A stretch of DNA of 64,000 nucleotides from Mortierella sp. BCC40632 (Eukaryota > Mortierellomycota > Mortierellomycetes > Mortierellales > Mortierellaceae): NCBI GenBank assembly GCA_011634665.1, contig WAEK01000005.1, positions 2,241,001-2,305,000 of the forward strand. Reading direction: 5' to 3'. The translations under genes were made by a program, and so were the position numbers. A model generated the notes under the pieces. The model had not been told where the DNA came from, made no database searches, and saw nothing but the letters and a program-made list of their open reading frames with translations. Shown here piece by piece: positions 10,780-22,359 of the stretch; within the stretch, counting starts at the first letter, position 1, and the number at the start of each line of letters is the position of its first letter.

Positions 10780-13700
10780 ATGCCCTCTCGAACACCCCTT
10801 ACCGCGGCCTCGTTCTCTCCTTCCTCCTCGACCTCCTCCTCCGTGTCGTCGTCCTTCATCTCCTACTCGGCCTTTAACAATCTTGGCCATCTCCCTGGAT
10901 CTGCCACCAACGCCAACGCCAACACCAACACCACTACCACCGCCACTGCCACCACAACTACTACAACAGCAACAACCACTACCGCTGCCACTGCCACTGC
11001 CACTGCCACTACCACTACCACCACTGTCGCCTTCAACTCTACCCTCCCTGCCAGCTCCGCTCCTTATTCGGCCTATGCCATCGCCTCAGGAGGCCCTGGC
11101 TCAGGCAGTATGAGCTTTGCTAATAGCCAGGCCAGCAGCCTCAGCAGCAGTCGAGACGAGCATGTCCCTCATGCCCGTGCTCTGTATCCTTCCTACTCAA
11201 GCTCGTTCTCCAATAGCTCGCTTGAGCTGCATGAGTCGCTACTGATGGCCATCCGAGAGCGACAGCAGCAGCAGCTTCAGCATATGCATCTCCAACCCCC
11301 CTTTCCACCACAGCGCCCTATTACTTCATCAGATTCAACTGAGGTACTTGAGCCAGCGTTGTCTTCCTTGGATCATCACCAGGTATTCCGCCAGCTCCAT
11401 TTGCAGCAATTGCACCAACAAGGACTAGAGGAGCTACAGGGATTATCCGAGCAAGCTTCATATGCTTCACACGATGAAACTGTTGTTAACTCTGCTCAAG
11501 CCCGAGGCAATGAGATAGGAAGGCCCTCCTCCCCACATCAACAGGTAGCAGAGTCCTCATCTACCGGAACATCGTTCGGGTTAGGACCACGTTCTATCCC
11601 TAGTGCTCGAGCAAACACTGGACATGGCTACGACTTTGACTTGGAACATCCTCAATACCATGGACAACCTCGGGAACAGCCCCATGGACAAAACCCACAG
11701 TCACCACAAGTGCAGGAGAGATATCCAGAAGAGGCTACAGTTAGACAAAGTGACTTCCAAAGGCCCAGACAGAGCCCCTTACTACTGGCCCAGCCGATTA
11801 CTTTGGATGAGCAGGAGCAATTGCAACATAGTCAGATCCCCTTATCTTTCCTTTCTACATCTACATCTATACCACGCACATCGATGCCTCCGAGAGAGAG
11901 TCGTGGCGAAGGCCCAAACTCCATAAGCAGTGTTTTCGGTGCCGATCAACAACGGCGATCCAATGTCGTCAGTCGTGTTTCCACGCCTGATTTCCAGGCA
12001 TCAGTCCTTGGGAATAGTGAGGGAACTAGCTCATCCGCAGCAGTTGACCTACAGACACGGTATCCATCCAATACCCAGTTTGCACTCAGCCAAGTGCTCA
12101 CCTCGTTCCAAGAAGCCGGACTTGATAGGTCCCTCGACGAACCTGCTTTCCAGGACCACGACCAGCAGGAGTTGACCCAGACCCGGGAGATCAATAACGA
12201 AGATTCACTGAATCATCTTCTGAACGCATTGGTCCCAGACCTTCGGCAGGGATCAATACCATCTGCTTCAATCCCAATACCGATGACATCAACCGAGGCA
12301 TTCCCTCTTATTCAAGATAGTGGCCTTCCCTTAAGTGTTGAGGAACTGGGAGTACTGCCTCGGAGAGCCTACCCAAGAAGGAGGTACGCCACTCGAGACT
12401 ATTCACAAGGATCAATTTCCACAGATGATTGGCTCCATCATCCAGAAACCGTGTCTGTCGACAATAGTATATCGAGTGCAATCCAAAGCACCGCCGCATC
12501 CGACAATGGTAGGAATGATTCGTTGAGATAAGAAACTGCTTTTGAGTAATACCAGGCTTGGGCAATACCTAACAAACACCCTATTTAATATTGCTTTCAT
12601 CGAACAAAAGGCACATCTCATGCGACCAGAGGCTCTTTTGAGGATCTTCCATCAACGTCTGGGCCTAATGAAGATCGTAGCTACGATGAACTCCGCCATG
12701 CGGATCAAACTCCGATGGAGCGCTTAAACCAAAACGAACGTTATGAAGAGATTCCTGACTTTGATCCTCTAGAAAGACCAACGTCTTCGATCAGTCGGGA
12801 AGCGGTCAATGTTAATACTGAAATTCTAACTCCGGTTATGTCGCAGACCATCCGGCTGGCTGATCGTCAGGGACCTCCACCAATCACCGCCGCCGGTGAC
12901 CGGCCCCTTGCTGACACTGGCCCTACTATAGCCTCCAATTCTGGTCAGATGGATTCACCAGCGACAGTGGTAGTGGGTGTAACCCCAAGTCAGGATCGGT
13001 TAGGATTACTCGGACCTCTTCTCTCTAGCACGACGCAACCACCCAGGGCTCCAGTTTCCTCTTCTAGCGACTCATCGACGGACCCATTCTGGACAACTAG
13101 CAGTAACAACTCCTCAAGACAGAGATTCGACTCTTCAATATTATCAATGGCATCTCGCATCCGGCAAGCTCGTTTAATGCGACTACTGCGGTTAATGAGT
13201 ACGCGCGACCCTTTGTCGTCGTGGAGCACTCATCTTTCATCAGCGCCTGTGGCAGATACTACAAGTATGGTCAACAACACAAGTGGCAGTCGGAGAACAA
13301 GTCGTACAGGGTCCTTGGGAGAAGGTACATTATTAGATCAGGAAACAGAGGTCGATTTCCAGGAAGCCAGTGAAAGCGGACGTGCAACCTATGGATCCCA
13401 AGGAACTGGGACATTCCCTTTTACAGCAGCTCTTCCCAGGGCCACTTCATTGCACTCTCATTTACCAACAACTCCATACCCCGTATTTGCAGAAATCCTG
13501 GATTGTAATGGGAATCCGATCGAAAGCAGCAGTGACTTTTATACGTCCTCTTCATCATCCATTGTCTCGCATGGAACTACAGAAGACACTGAGGAAAGAG
13601 AGGAGGACCATCGGGCAGCAAACAGCTCTGGGCATCAAGGCGAGTCCAGGCTAGGGAGAGAATGGCTCCGGAGAAGTCAAGGATTTTTTTGTGGTGAGGG

Positions 13701-16167
13701 TAGATCCCGTGTATTGAGCACAGGGACGGTCTTTGAGGGTCTCGAGCATGTATCGGAGCGTGATCTCTTCTTAAATGATGCTTATCGACACCACTCGCTT
13801 AAGGCATCATGGACAACCAACCCAGATGGAGAGAGCTGGAGCGATGCTGATACAGACGATCCTCAGCGTAGGAAAGAGGACAGTGCTGATCAGGACGACA
13901 AAGACCCAGAGCTGACCTCATCTAACAGACGAGGCCATGTCACTCTCGGCTTTCTTCAGCCGCCAGCAAATAGGGAAACCCCTGGCGCGGGAAATGAAGG
14001 AAACAATGGACTTTATTACATCTATGGCAATGTCAGGAACCGATATGGTCCAGACAGCGCTCGGAGAAGAAGAATAATGACAGAGATGAGCGACCTATTA
14101 AGAAGAGAGCGAGAATGGGAACAAGAGATCGAACAGTTTGATAGGGAGGCAACTGCTCTTTCTTGGCGGCATGCCACTGCAACCAATACCTCTTCAAGTT
14201 CCTCAGGCACTAGGCTTGGACGTGAATCCGGATTCAATAGCTTCATGAGCGGACCTAGGGCTGGTCCCGGGTCAGCGTGGTCGTCTGCCACTCCAGTGCC
14301 ATTCGAGTCTTCCATCAGGTCTGCATCTGATCTAGAGCATGCGTCAAGTGTCGAATTGCCACCTCCCTTGGCTCTTCAGCATTCGGATCCTAACCGCCGC
14401 TTCACACCACAAGAATCTGGAGCTATGGATGGGCAGACGACATCCTCGACACAGACCCGAGAATTTCATGACTATGAGCAAGGGAGCTCACAATATCATT
14501 TTCATCATCAGTCGAGTTCCAACCTCTTGAACGAACGGCATAACCTGCCAGTCGACTCTGATTTCCATGACCAGTTTGTGCTTCCTGCCCAAGGCCATCC
14601 ACCGCCACAACCGCAAAGACTACATTCTAATACTGGTCGTTCACAGTATCAGCGTTCCATACCAATGGAGCGACAACCAGCGGTAGCAATGATGAATCGG
14701 GCACTGCCTGCATTACCTGATCCTCCACAGGTCAACGAACCAATAGCACATCAGATCCGGCGGGTTCACACGTCGCACATGTTTAATCTTCAACGGCGAT
14801 GGGAACTTCAACAACAGCAGTTGCAACGCTTGCGCCAAAGTCGTCTCCGACTCTACTCACATTCACACCGTACGCCACAGGAGGGGCTGCAGGAGAACAT
14901 GGCCAGCACAGCCATCATGGACAGCCCTTTGGCGTCAACACCAGCAAGCAGCGGCAGCGTTGGAGTGCAAACGAATGGAGGGCTATTGCCGTTTCCATCC
15001 GAGCCATCCTATACACTTCAAGGGTCTTTGTCACCGACAGCTCAGATGAGTTCAATGAATCTCCATCTAACGAACTCGAATACTGAGAGAAGTGGAGTCA
15101 TGCAGTCGTTCCCAAATATGCTATTGACAATGCCCCCACCATCCCGACAACAACCACAGAATCACCCACACCAAACGTTGATGGCCCCTGCTACTGTCAC
15201 AAATGTGGTGGCGACTGTTCCTCAGTCGAATAGCCACCGAGCGAGCTTCAGGACGAGTCACGATGGAAGTGGATTTGAGCACTTTAACTTGTCTCATACA
15301 GGACTCGGAAGAGTTAACGGTGTTGGGATAGATTCTAGCGTATATCCTAGAACTAGCATGGGCACAGGAATAGGAGTGGAGACAATGCAAGGCAATGAGA
15401 ATGGTTTGAGCCATAGGTCGCCTCTGGCTCTTACTCGACCCTCTACGCCTCTGCCTCTTCTCTCGACACCCTTGGCCACAGTTCCTGTTCCTACAGATGT
15501 GGGTGAATCCATCACCTTTGGCTCGAACATGGAGTCGAGAACAGGCGTGGATTTTGAAGCTGGAGCCACCGATTCAAGAATGGAGAGAATGAATATCGCA
15601 GGAGAGACAACTGTGCCGACTTCTACTGTGGAGACTCTGTCGACTTATACCCAGGGATTATTGGGCTCCTTCTCGGATATGTCCTTAACACCACTTTCCT
15701 CTATGAGCGCCGCACTAGGAAGGAATGCCCCTTCACCGTCTCGTCTGCCGTCTACGCCTCGCCCATCCACAGCTGTTGAGACCCCTGTGATTGCAGGAGA
15801 CTCTGAAAGAGACAGGAGTATGGTGGGGAGTCTATCGGTAGAGGCAGCCACTTCAGAAGAGACATCCTCAACAACGACCGCATCCATGACGGCCTTGGCA
15901 ACGACATCGACGACATCAACTTTAACGTCGGCATCAACGGCAACAACGGCAACAATAGCAACAAGCATGCCAATCTCAATTGCATCGGTTGTCTCAACGG
16001 CCTCGGTCACGGCCACGACGGTGAGTGCGAGCAATGGTCGTGTCCAGACGAATGTCCGGTCTCGTCAACCAGCTGGACCTGGAAGTCTGTATCTGGATTA
16101 TGAAGGTGGGACGCTCCGACCGAGTGAACGGTGGCGTCGAGGGACTCGAGAGCAGATTGGTCGTTGA
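10780..16167 (+). CDS. Very large Ser/Thr/Gln-rich disordered protein
   Basis: Two long frames are joined by a 102-base intron (12509..12610; GTAGGA donor, CTAAC branch site, AAAAG acceptor). Phase 1 plus 2 bases rebuilds a Gly codon. Exons 10780..12508 and 12611..16167 encode 1761 residues. Composition is extreme: poly-Thr/Ala near residues 45-85, Gln/His-rich stretches, and Ser/Thr-rich sequence to the end. There is no recognisable folded domain, signal peptide or membrane segment. Two short Arg/Leu-rich amphipathic stretches stand out, RIRQARLMRLLRLM and a Gln/Arg/Leu segment near LQRLRQSRLRLYS; they could be binding helices. A nuclear or regulatory scaffold role would be a guess. Codon-like composition and the clean splice support a real gene. 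Confidence 0.75.
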
Positions 16168-16495
16168 TGGAGGAGAGAGGTGTGTTTGATGGTGTGTGCG
16201 TGCATGTGTTTGAGGGAGTAGTAATTATGTTTTTGCACGTTTTTTTTTTCGCAAACCAGCCATAGTATAACCCATCCCAAATCTATATCCCTTGCTATTT
16301 GCTTTCTTTTGATAGCGTTGTTTTTTTTTATATGTTATTAGTTCACTGGTGTATATATATATATTTTTTTTTTTTTTAGGAATTCCATGTCTCCAATTTG
16401 ATTAGTCGCGACTATGTTCCTCCGAGTCACTGAACACATAAAAGAATGAGCCTCCCCTTTTTTTGTTCTTTCTTTCTTTCTCTTTTTTTTTTATT

Positions 16496-16550
16496 GTGTC
16501 GGGTACTTTATTCAGTCTAATGAGGTGTGTTTGTTAGTTGAGCTATTCGG
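16496..16550 (-). repeat. Retroposon-like 3' tail, copy 1
   Basis: A 51-55 base sequence preceded by poly-T on the plus strand, so a 3' end followed by poly-A on the minus strand. It matches 20223-20278 apart from a few substitutions and a 4-5 base gap; both share GGGTACTTTATTCAG and TTGTTAGTTGAG. It looks like the end of a SINE or truncated retroposon. No tRNA-type A and B boxes at normal spacing were found. Confidence 0.6.
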
Positions 16551-18498
16551 GTGTATGTCTACATGGCATGGAAAGGATAAGGCAGACGTGTTTCTGGCTA
16601 GCCAAGTCCAAGATTATAAAGAATTTTGCCAATTACCCCCAAAACAAGGTGATCACATCAAGGAAAGTAGGACTGGGAGTGCGAAGGATCTTGAGCGAGT
16701 TGGATTCGAAGGAGGCAAGTCCTCTTTCTTGTCCTCTAACTTTGAGTGTTCTCAATCTCAACCTACGCGCTTGACACCAATTTTCTCTATCCTTTCCTTT
16801 CTTTCGCATTCTTGGGCTCAGCTCTTGTGATAGTAATTAGCTATGCAGTCTACGAGTCTTCAGACTTGCACAGTTGTGGATTCTTATTGTTAATAGAGGT
16901 ATCATGTCCAGACCACTGCGTGCTTTCGCTTTTTTTTTTTTTTTTTTTTGTTTTGAAGCTTTTCGCAGCTTGCATAGCTGGTCGAGGGAATAAAAAACAA
17001 CTCATAATCTAATGCTCCCTGTGTTTTTGAATGGGGTTCAGATATAGGGATTTCAAGTTTATCATCCCTTGGTCGACCCCATTTTTTCCCACAGACCAAC
17101 GACTCAAAGGCTTGGGATTACCTGTGTTTCTCTTCACCTTCCTCTGATGTGGACAAGTGTACACAAAATCGACTTGATTAGAGTCGCCCACCAATCACCC
17201 ATCAATGCAATGCAGGAGCAGTGAAGAAAATAAACAATGCAAAAATCTTCCCAGGAAAGGACCCTCGCTTTGGCCGCTTTACTACCCAACAGCACAGGGA
17301 AACAAGTCTGTCTCTCTTTGACTACCCAATCACATCTGCAATCACTTTGGTCACTCTCTCTCTCAGAAGTACTCTATACACTACCACCACCTGACTAATT
17401 TTGTACACTAAGCAGCGCACGTTTGTTCAGGTTCCAAAGCTGTCAGCTGTGAGGAGCGCCAAGCACTTAATCCACTCCGTGGTTTCTAATGCATCAGTGC
17501 AGACAGGCTGATTAGAGCCACAGTTAAGAGCCCAGGTCAAAATGAACTCCGGGCTCAAGTAATCCTAGCTCAATTGAAATACAAAAGTATTGATGACAGG
17601 CTAGCGATCGATCGAGTCGTGGCATGGTTGTGATGTGAAGACTTGGGAAGAAAAGGATATCTGAACGACGATAAGAAGCCCTTGGACAGACTTGGATGAG
17701 CTTTGAACGGTACCATAAGAGTTTTGAACAGAACCATGAGAGTCATGACCACCACCAAGAGAGAATTAAGGTGCCTTGACAAGACTGAAAATCTAGTATG
17801 AGCAGGCGCCGAATTTAGTATCATAGTCTCCACTTCTGAAGGCAGAGATCGATATTATTAGAGAGCTCGCAGCAAGGTTTTTTTTTTTTTTTTACCATTC
17901 AAATCACCCAGACACACTTTCAAACATGTAATATTTCTAATGTGCTCGTAAAAAGAATTCAAAACGAATTTGAGGCGACCTTTAAAAAATATAGATTTTG
18001 CCTGTAGAGCAAGCAAGCCGGTGTTTGTAAACGTTTGCTTCCATACTATGAAAACCGCGACCTCACAGCGCAATTAGAATACTTCGGACGGAAGAAAATA
18101 ATTTGAAAGGAAAAAAGCAATGATGGGAAAGTGTATGCAGTGGGCATCGCTTTGTAAGAATGTGGGAGGGTGCCATGAATGTGGTTTCCTTCTTGCATCA
18201 CGATCGAGATTTAGGAGGCTGCACAGATGCGGTCCGTTCGTTTCCCCATTCAACCCAGATGACTCGAAAAGTGTGTTCGAAGACGATATATATTTTGTTT
18301 TTTTTAATGTTTCGTGGGTGCAAATGGACACAGGGGGAAATTCAAGTATTTGTCATGGTATACCCTTTCGATGCATGATTTCTCAACGTCAATACTAGCT
18401 CAGGAGTGAAAGAACCACATCTGTAATAATGCGCCCATGAAAAAAAGAGACAAGCTCTTAAGAAATAGCTTTGTTCCTATATCAAGTCCTTTCTCAGC

Positions 18499-18507
18499 TA
18501 TAAAAAG
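18499..18507 (+). promoter_or_regulatory. TATA box of the secreted-protein gene
   Basis: TATAAAAAG lies 112 bases upstream of the ATG at 18619, followed by a pyrimidine-rich leader. Position and sequence fit a strong RNA polymerase II core promoter. Confidence 0.65.
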
Positions 18508-18618
18508 ACAAGTATTCTCTACTCTTCCATTTCTCAGACCCACTTCCATTCTGATTCCTCTCCATTCAACCTAACCTCCCCACACCCCATCAAGTCACCT
18601 TTCTTTTCTTACTCTACA

Positions 18619-19056
18619 ATGCGTCTCTCACTTGGCTATCTACTTGCCACTCTTATGCCAGCTACCATCTTGGCTGCTAGTCAAGATTCCTTTTGCGAAG
18701 AGAAGGTTTCGCATCGCTCTCGTCTATTTGGCCGCCCTTCCTATCACAGCCTGAAGGAGGAGCATCCCGGCTGGGTACTCTTAAGAGGGAACCAGATCCA
18801 GGGCCGTATCTATGGCAACACTTTCTGGAATATTCAGGGCAATATAAACGAAAAGTTTCCAGTTGGAGGGAGTCCATTTAACGATCTGGTCTTCACGTAT
18901 AATAACCAACTGGACTATACTGGTCACTTCAAAGGTCATATTGGACGTGGCGAACTTTTCTTGAGGTGGGAGGAGAGCGGTGCTACCATCGTGGGCAAGG
19001 CTTTCACCGGCGACTTTAGAGTCAGCGGTGAGACGTTTATTGATCACTCTCCCTGA
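18619..19056 (+). CDS. Small secreted protein, unknown family
   Basis: Intronless gene of 145 residues. Residues 1-20 form a classic signal peptide (MRLSLGYLLATLMPATILAA). The mature part is about 125 residues with a single Cys, rich in Gly, Phe and aromatic residues (GRIYGNTFWNIQGNI, GHFKGHIGRGELFLRWEES). The alternation of Gly and aromatic residues suggests an all-beta fold, but no family is recognised. With only one Cys it is not a disulfide-rich effector. A TATA box and an AATAAA signal bracket it, so expression is likely. Extracellular location is inferred from the leader. Confidence 0.75.
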   Translation: MRLSLGYLLATLMPATILAASQDSFCEEKVSHRSRLFGRPSYHSLKEEHPGWVLLRGNQIQGRIYGNTFWNIQGNINEKFPVGGSPFNDLVFTYNNQLDYTGHFKGHIGRGELFLRWEESGATIVGKAFTGDFRVSGETFIDHSP

Positions 19057-19194
19057 AGGAAGGGTAAAGTAAATCCTCTACTCTCTTCTTCTCCCTCTCC
19101 CTCTCCCTCTACCACCACATTGCTTTGGGTGTCATCCAGTTTTTCTTATGGCAGTCTACCCATTCTCTCCTTGATTGTGTTGTTCAGTGTTCTC

Positions 19195-19200
19195 AATAAA
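19195..19200 (+). terminator. Polyadenylation signal
   Basis: AATAAA 139 bases after the stop codon of the secreted-protein gene. Confidence 0.5.
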
Positions 19201-20197
19201 GGATCCATATATGGAAGAAAAAGCTTTCCTGGCTAGCTGATATGGTCTCCAGGAAGGTAGTTGAAATGAGAAGCGTGGTATTTGTTGGTCTTGGCGAAGA
19301 AGAAAAGAATGATGTTTCTCACAAAGCGAAAGTTTTTTTTTTTTAAGACTCGAGAGCTATGTTTGGGGGACGGTGTAGGGTTTTTTTTTTTTTTTTTCTC
19401 GAGACTGCAACCCCTGAGGGTCGCAATCCCAAGGGAAAGATAGATACAGGCTATCATGTTTTTCGTCCTCTGCAAAGGAAGGAAAAAAAAGAATGTGTGC
19501 CACGATCCTTCCACTTTGGGGTCATTGAATCAAATAGGACTTTTGATATAATTGGAAATCTAGACCTCTGGAGAAATGCCATAGCTGGGCTGGGAATTTT
19601 TGCGCCAGAGAAGTGAACTGCGCGATCTAGATTTTGTATCACTCACATGTTCAGCCGGGCTGAGCTTGAAGGAGTGAAGGCAGATAAGTTGAAGCACTCC
19701 TCGACAAGCCAATTTGACCCAATCCATCGTGAGTTCATCGTCTAGCTGACATACTCAAGAACATTGACGTTTAGAGGAAATAAGGACAAGGAAGGAATAG
19801 TAAGGTGCACCAACAAATCAAGAGTCGCGCCTATGCATGAGTCCCTACTCCATACCAGACTCATGCATGATTTTTTCATCCGCACAGGGATAGAATGCAG
19901 AGAAAGCTGTTTGTATATTAGCTTGGAGAGTAGGCGTCGATGACTAAAGGTTAAAGGTTGGGGTTGTTCACAACGTCAACAATTGTTGGCAGTCCTGCTG
20001 GAGTCGAGCACAGAGACACTGAGCGGGCTGCTGGCTACAACGTTGATCCTCCGACCTAATAACCACCACAGCTGTTGAACAAGCTGGCTCCACAATCGAA
20101 TTGCAAGAATGCATTAATTTACTTTGAAATGAGCTCCGTTGTAAGGTTGGAGATGCGGTTGGTGGCGACGCAGCAACTGTGGTATGGTAAAAAAAAA

Positions 20198-20278
20198 TTT
20201 TTTTTTTTTTTTTTTTTTTTTTGCCGGGTACTTTATTCAGCCTCGACGATGAGGTGTGCTTGTTAGTTGAGCCACTCG
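20198..20278 (-). repeat. Retroposon-like 3' tail, copy 2
   Basis: Poly-T (20198-20222) followed by 56 bases nearly identical to 16496-16550. Read on the minus strand it is a unique 3' end (AATAAAGTACCCGGC) running into poly-A, as expected for reverse-transcribed insertions. Confidence 0.6.
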
Positions 20279-20385
20279 AAAAAATTCGGTAACGTACCCC
20301 ACCATCATCAATTTGCCTCCACACTCGTCGTCGTCTTTCCCTCTTAACTCCATCGCCTCTCTGCCTCGCGATTTCGTGCCCCTCC

Positions 20386-20388
<3 letters not shown>

Positions 20389-20422
<34 letters not shown>
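20389..20422. repeat. (AC)n microsatellite
   Basis: Seventeen uninterrupted AC units; the only long AC tract in the window, which otherwise favours CT/GA. Confidence 0.95.
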
Positions 20423-20424
<2 letters not shown>

Positions 20425-21064
20425 TGTCTCGCAGTCTCCACTCCATTGACTCCATCCATCTAACCGTCACTTTTTAAGCTCAAGACAAGGCTAGTTCAAA
20501 GTCAGAGTGTATGGGGTTGACTACCTCTCCTACCTTGTAATATTCACGCGCGTTGGATGTTATTCGTTCAACACCTCTTGAGGATCTGTCATGCGAGAGC
20601 CCGAAAGAGGTACTTATGACGAAGGTTGGTCGTTTCCCTCCACCCACACAAGTTGAGCAGATCACAAACGGCTCAACACCACGTAAGGGCTCGCTATGCT
20701 AGAGTCTGATTGTGGCCGCCTGCTTGAAGCTCCAGGAGTACTCATAAACGCTCTAGCACAGCCTGCTTGACTTGAGCTTACTCTTCGTTCTATCCTTTTC
20801 TCTATGAGTTACATTGTGGTAATGCACTGAGTTCGATCTTTGTGTTATGCTCTCTAGACGTCATATACCATCGCCAAGCATGTCTCGGAGGAAGCCTGAC
20901 AAACCTTCAAGCAAATTGGACGCCGGCTGGAGAATTGAGTTGAGAGAGTTACCTACAGAGGCGTATGTTAATACCTGTACGCGCATCGCCACTATCGATT
21001 ATGGGGGCTATCTCACGTTCACATCGAATGATGTTGGATTCATGAAGCGGCAAGCACACCATGA

Positions 21065-21072
21065 CTGGAGAG
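21065..21072 (+). repeat. 8-bp target-site duplication (left copy)
   Basis: CTGGAGAG occurs immediately left of the MITE and again at 21193-21200 immediately right of it. Eight bases is the duplication length made by hAT transposases. Confidence 0.85.
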
Positions 21073-21192
21073 CAGTATTTCTCAACGAATGAAATTACGT
21101 TCGATAACTCGTTTCGTTAAGACCTCTTACAGGGACTTAGTATGGTCAAATTTGACCCAGTTACATTTCGTTCCGTTCGTTGAGAAACACTG
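21073..21192 (+). mobile_element. 120-bp hAT-type MITE
   Basis: Non-autonomous DNA transposon. The left terminus reads CAGTATTTCTCAACGAA and the reverse complement of the right terminus reads CAGTGTTTCTCAACGAA; the inverted repeat extends about 22 bases with 3 mismatches. The CAGTG...TCTCAAC type of terminus and the exact 8-bp target duplication (CTGGAGAG) are hAT hallmarks. It has no coding capacity. It sits inside an otherwise open reading frame. No second full copy was found in this window. Confidence 0.85.
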
Positions 21193-22221
21193 CTGGAGAG
21201 ACACCATTGATCGCCTTGTTCAGTGTAAACACCAGGAACTCTTTAATAAAGGCAATGAGCTCCAGCGGAAGTGGAACAACAATGCCTACAAGCACACGGA
21301 TGCAATGCACTGGGCCTTTCAGAAAAGAAAATGGTTTGTGAAACTCCAGTCAGTCACAGTTAAAGGCTTAGCTGATGCCTCAGTCAACAAAGCAATGAAA
21401 TGAATACTCCAAAAAGAAGTCAGTACGCCCTATTGAAAAGTGCTTCCTTTGCTAAGATATTTATCTCTAATGCCTCTACCTGTCATCTCATGAATAGATC
21501 TGGGTGATGTTCCGTCACGCGCACAAGCGGACTCATCAGAAAAAATACTATGGGCTATGAGAACCAAGGGCTGCCATCACCGTCGGAATCCATATCATCC
21601 GAAATGTCGTCCAATTTTGCCCGACCGATCGACCGCGAAGGCACCACTTCTGAAGGAGTTTTGATTAATTAGTTTCTCAACATGGAATAGTTCACGACAT
21701 ACCTGAAATCAAAGGTACTGTCTTCTTCTAGTTTTTACCATGGATTCAATGTGGATCCAGTTTGCGACTATCTTGAATTACTATCACCAATATCTGTTGG
21801 TTCTAGGCAAAGATCATTCGAGCTGATGTCGCCCTGCTCTCCATGATAATGTTCTCAGATCAAATTGCGACAGTTGATAGTCATGATCGGGATGAGCTTC
21901 TTGCAAGTGTTGTAGACTCAACACACAGTGCATGTGAAGTAAGTATTATGTCACAACATCGATTTCTGTCCAACTAGACATGACAGGGCACATGTTGATG
22001 AATACTAATGATCGAAATTTCAGTGGATCGTGGAAGAAAAGTGCATAGCATGCCTCTTTCAGGAATACCAAAAGATGTCTATCGAAGCGCTGTTCGTCAG
22101 AGAAATCAAAAAAGTTGATATAGCAGATACAATGTAAATACCTCTCTTTTACTTTCATTAAGCTACCGTCCCACTCTTGCATTCACAATATTTTCCCTCC
22201 TCCTCTGGCCACCTATCTACA

Positions 22222-22258
22222 ACATCGTTGAGGCTGAGTAAATGTCCGAGTAAAAAAA
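22222..22258 (+). repeat. Retroposon-like 3' tail, copy 3 (diverged)
   Basis: ATCGTTGAGGCTGAGTAAAT followed by CCGAG and an A-rich tract; resembles the sense strand of copy 2 (ATCGTCGAGGCTGAATAAAG, then CCCGGC and poly-A). Here the poly-A has turned into an AAAAG microsatellite. Confidence 0.5.
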
Positions 22259-22359
22259 GAAAAGAAAAGAAAAGAAAAGAAAAGAAAAGAAAAGAAAAGA
22301 AAAGAAAAGAAAAGAAAAGAAAAGAAAAGAAAAGAAAAGAAAAGAAAAGAAAAGAAAAA
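22252..22359. repeat. (AAAAG)n pentanucleotide microsatellite
   Basis: About 21 tandem AAAAG units in 108 bases. It probably grew from the poly-A tail of the adjacent retroposon-like sequence. Lys-rich and Phe-rich open frames over it are artefacts. Confidence 0.95.

Larger units (their letters stand above)
16168..18618. other. Intergenic region, start of the repeat-rich zone
   Basis: No gene supported over 2.4 kb. Visible features are poly-T runs near 16321, 16363 and 16931, an antisense retroposon tail at 16496-16550 and poly-T at 17878-17893. The last 120 bases carry the promoter of the secreted-protein gene. Confidence 0.6.
19057..20846. other. Intergenic repeat-rich region
   Basis: Contains poly-T at 19381-19397, a mixed poly-A/poly-T block at about 20189-20222 with a retroposon tail, and an (AC)n run at 20389-20422. 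No gene is supported. Confidence 0.6.
20847..21403 (+). pseudogene. Unknown gene split by a MITE
   Basis: Two open stretches, 20847..21072 and 21201..21403, are separated by a 120-bp inverted-repeat element plus its target duplication. Leaving out the element and one duplicate joins codons exactly (HHDWR to DTIDRLVQ) and gives one 429-base frame of 142 residues with no stop. A start at the ATG at 20880 is equally possible. The N-terminus is Lys/Arg-rich; the C-terminal half is basic with Trp residues (KWNNNAYKHTD, AFQKRKWFVKLQ). No family is recognised. As it stands the first part ends in a stop inside the element at 21090-21092, so the gene is interrupted in this strain unless the element is spliced out. 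Confidence 0.7.

Noticed and set aside
20847..21192. An 81-residue gene ending inside the inverted repeat
   Set aside because: The stop lies in the MITE; the 8-bp duplication and frame continuity beyond it show the ORF end is caused by insertion.
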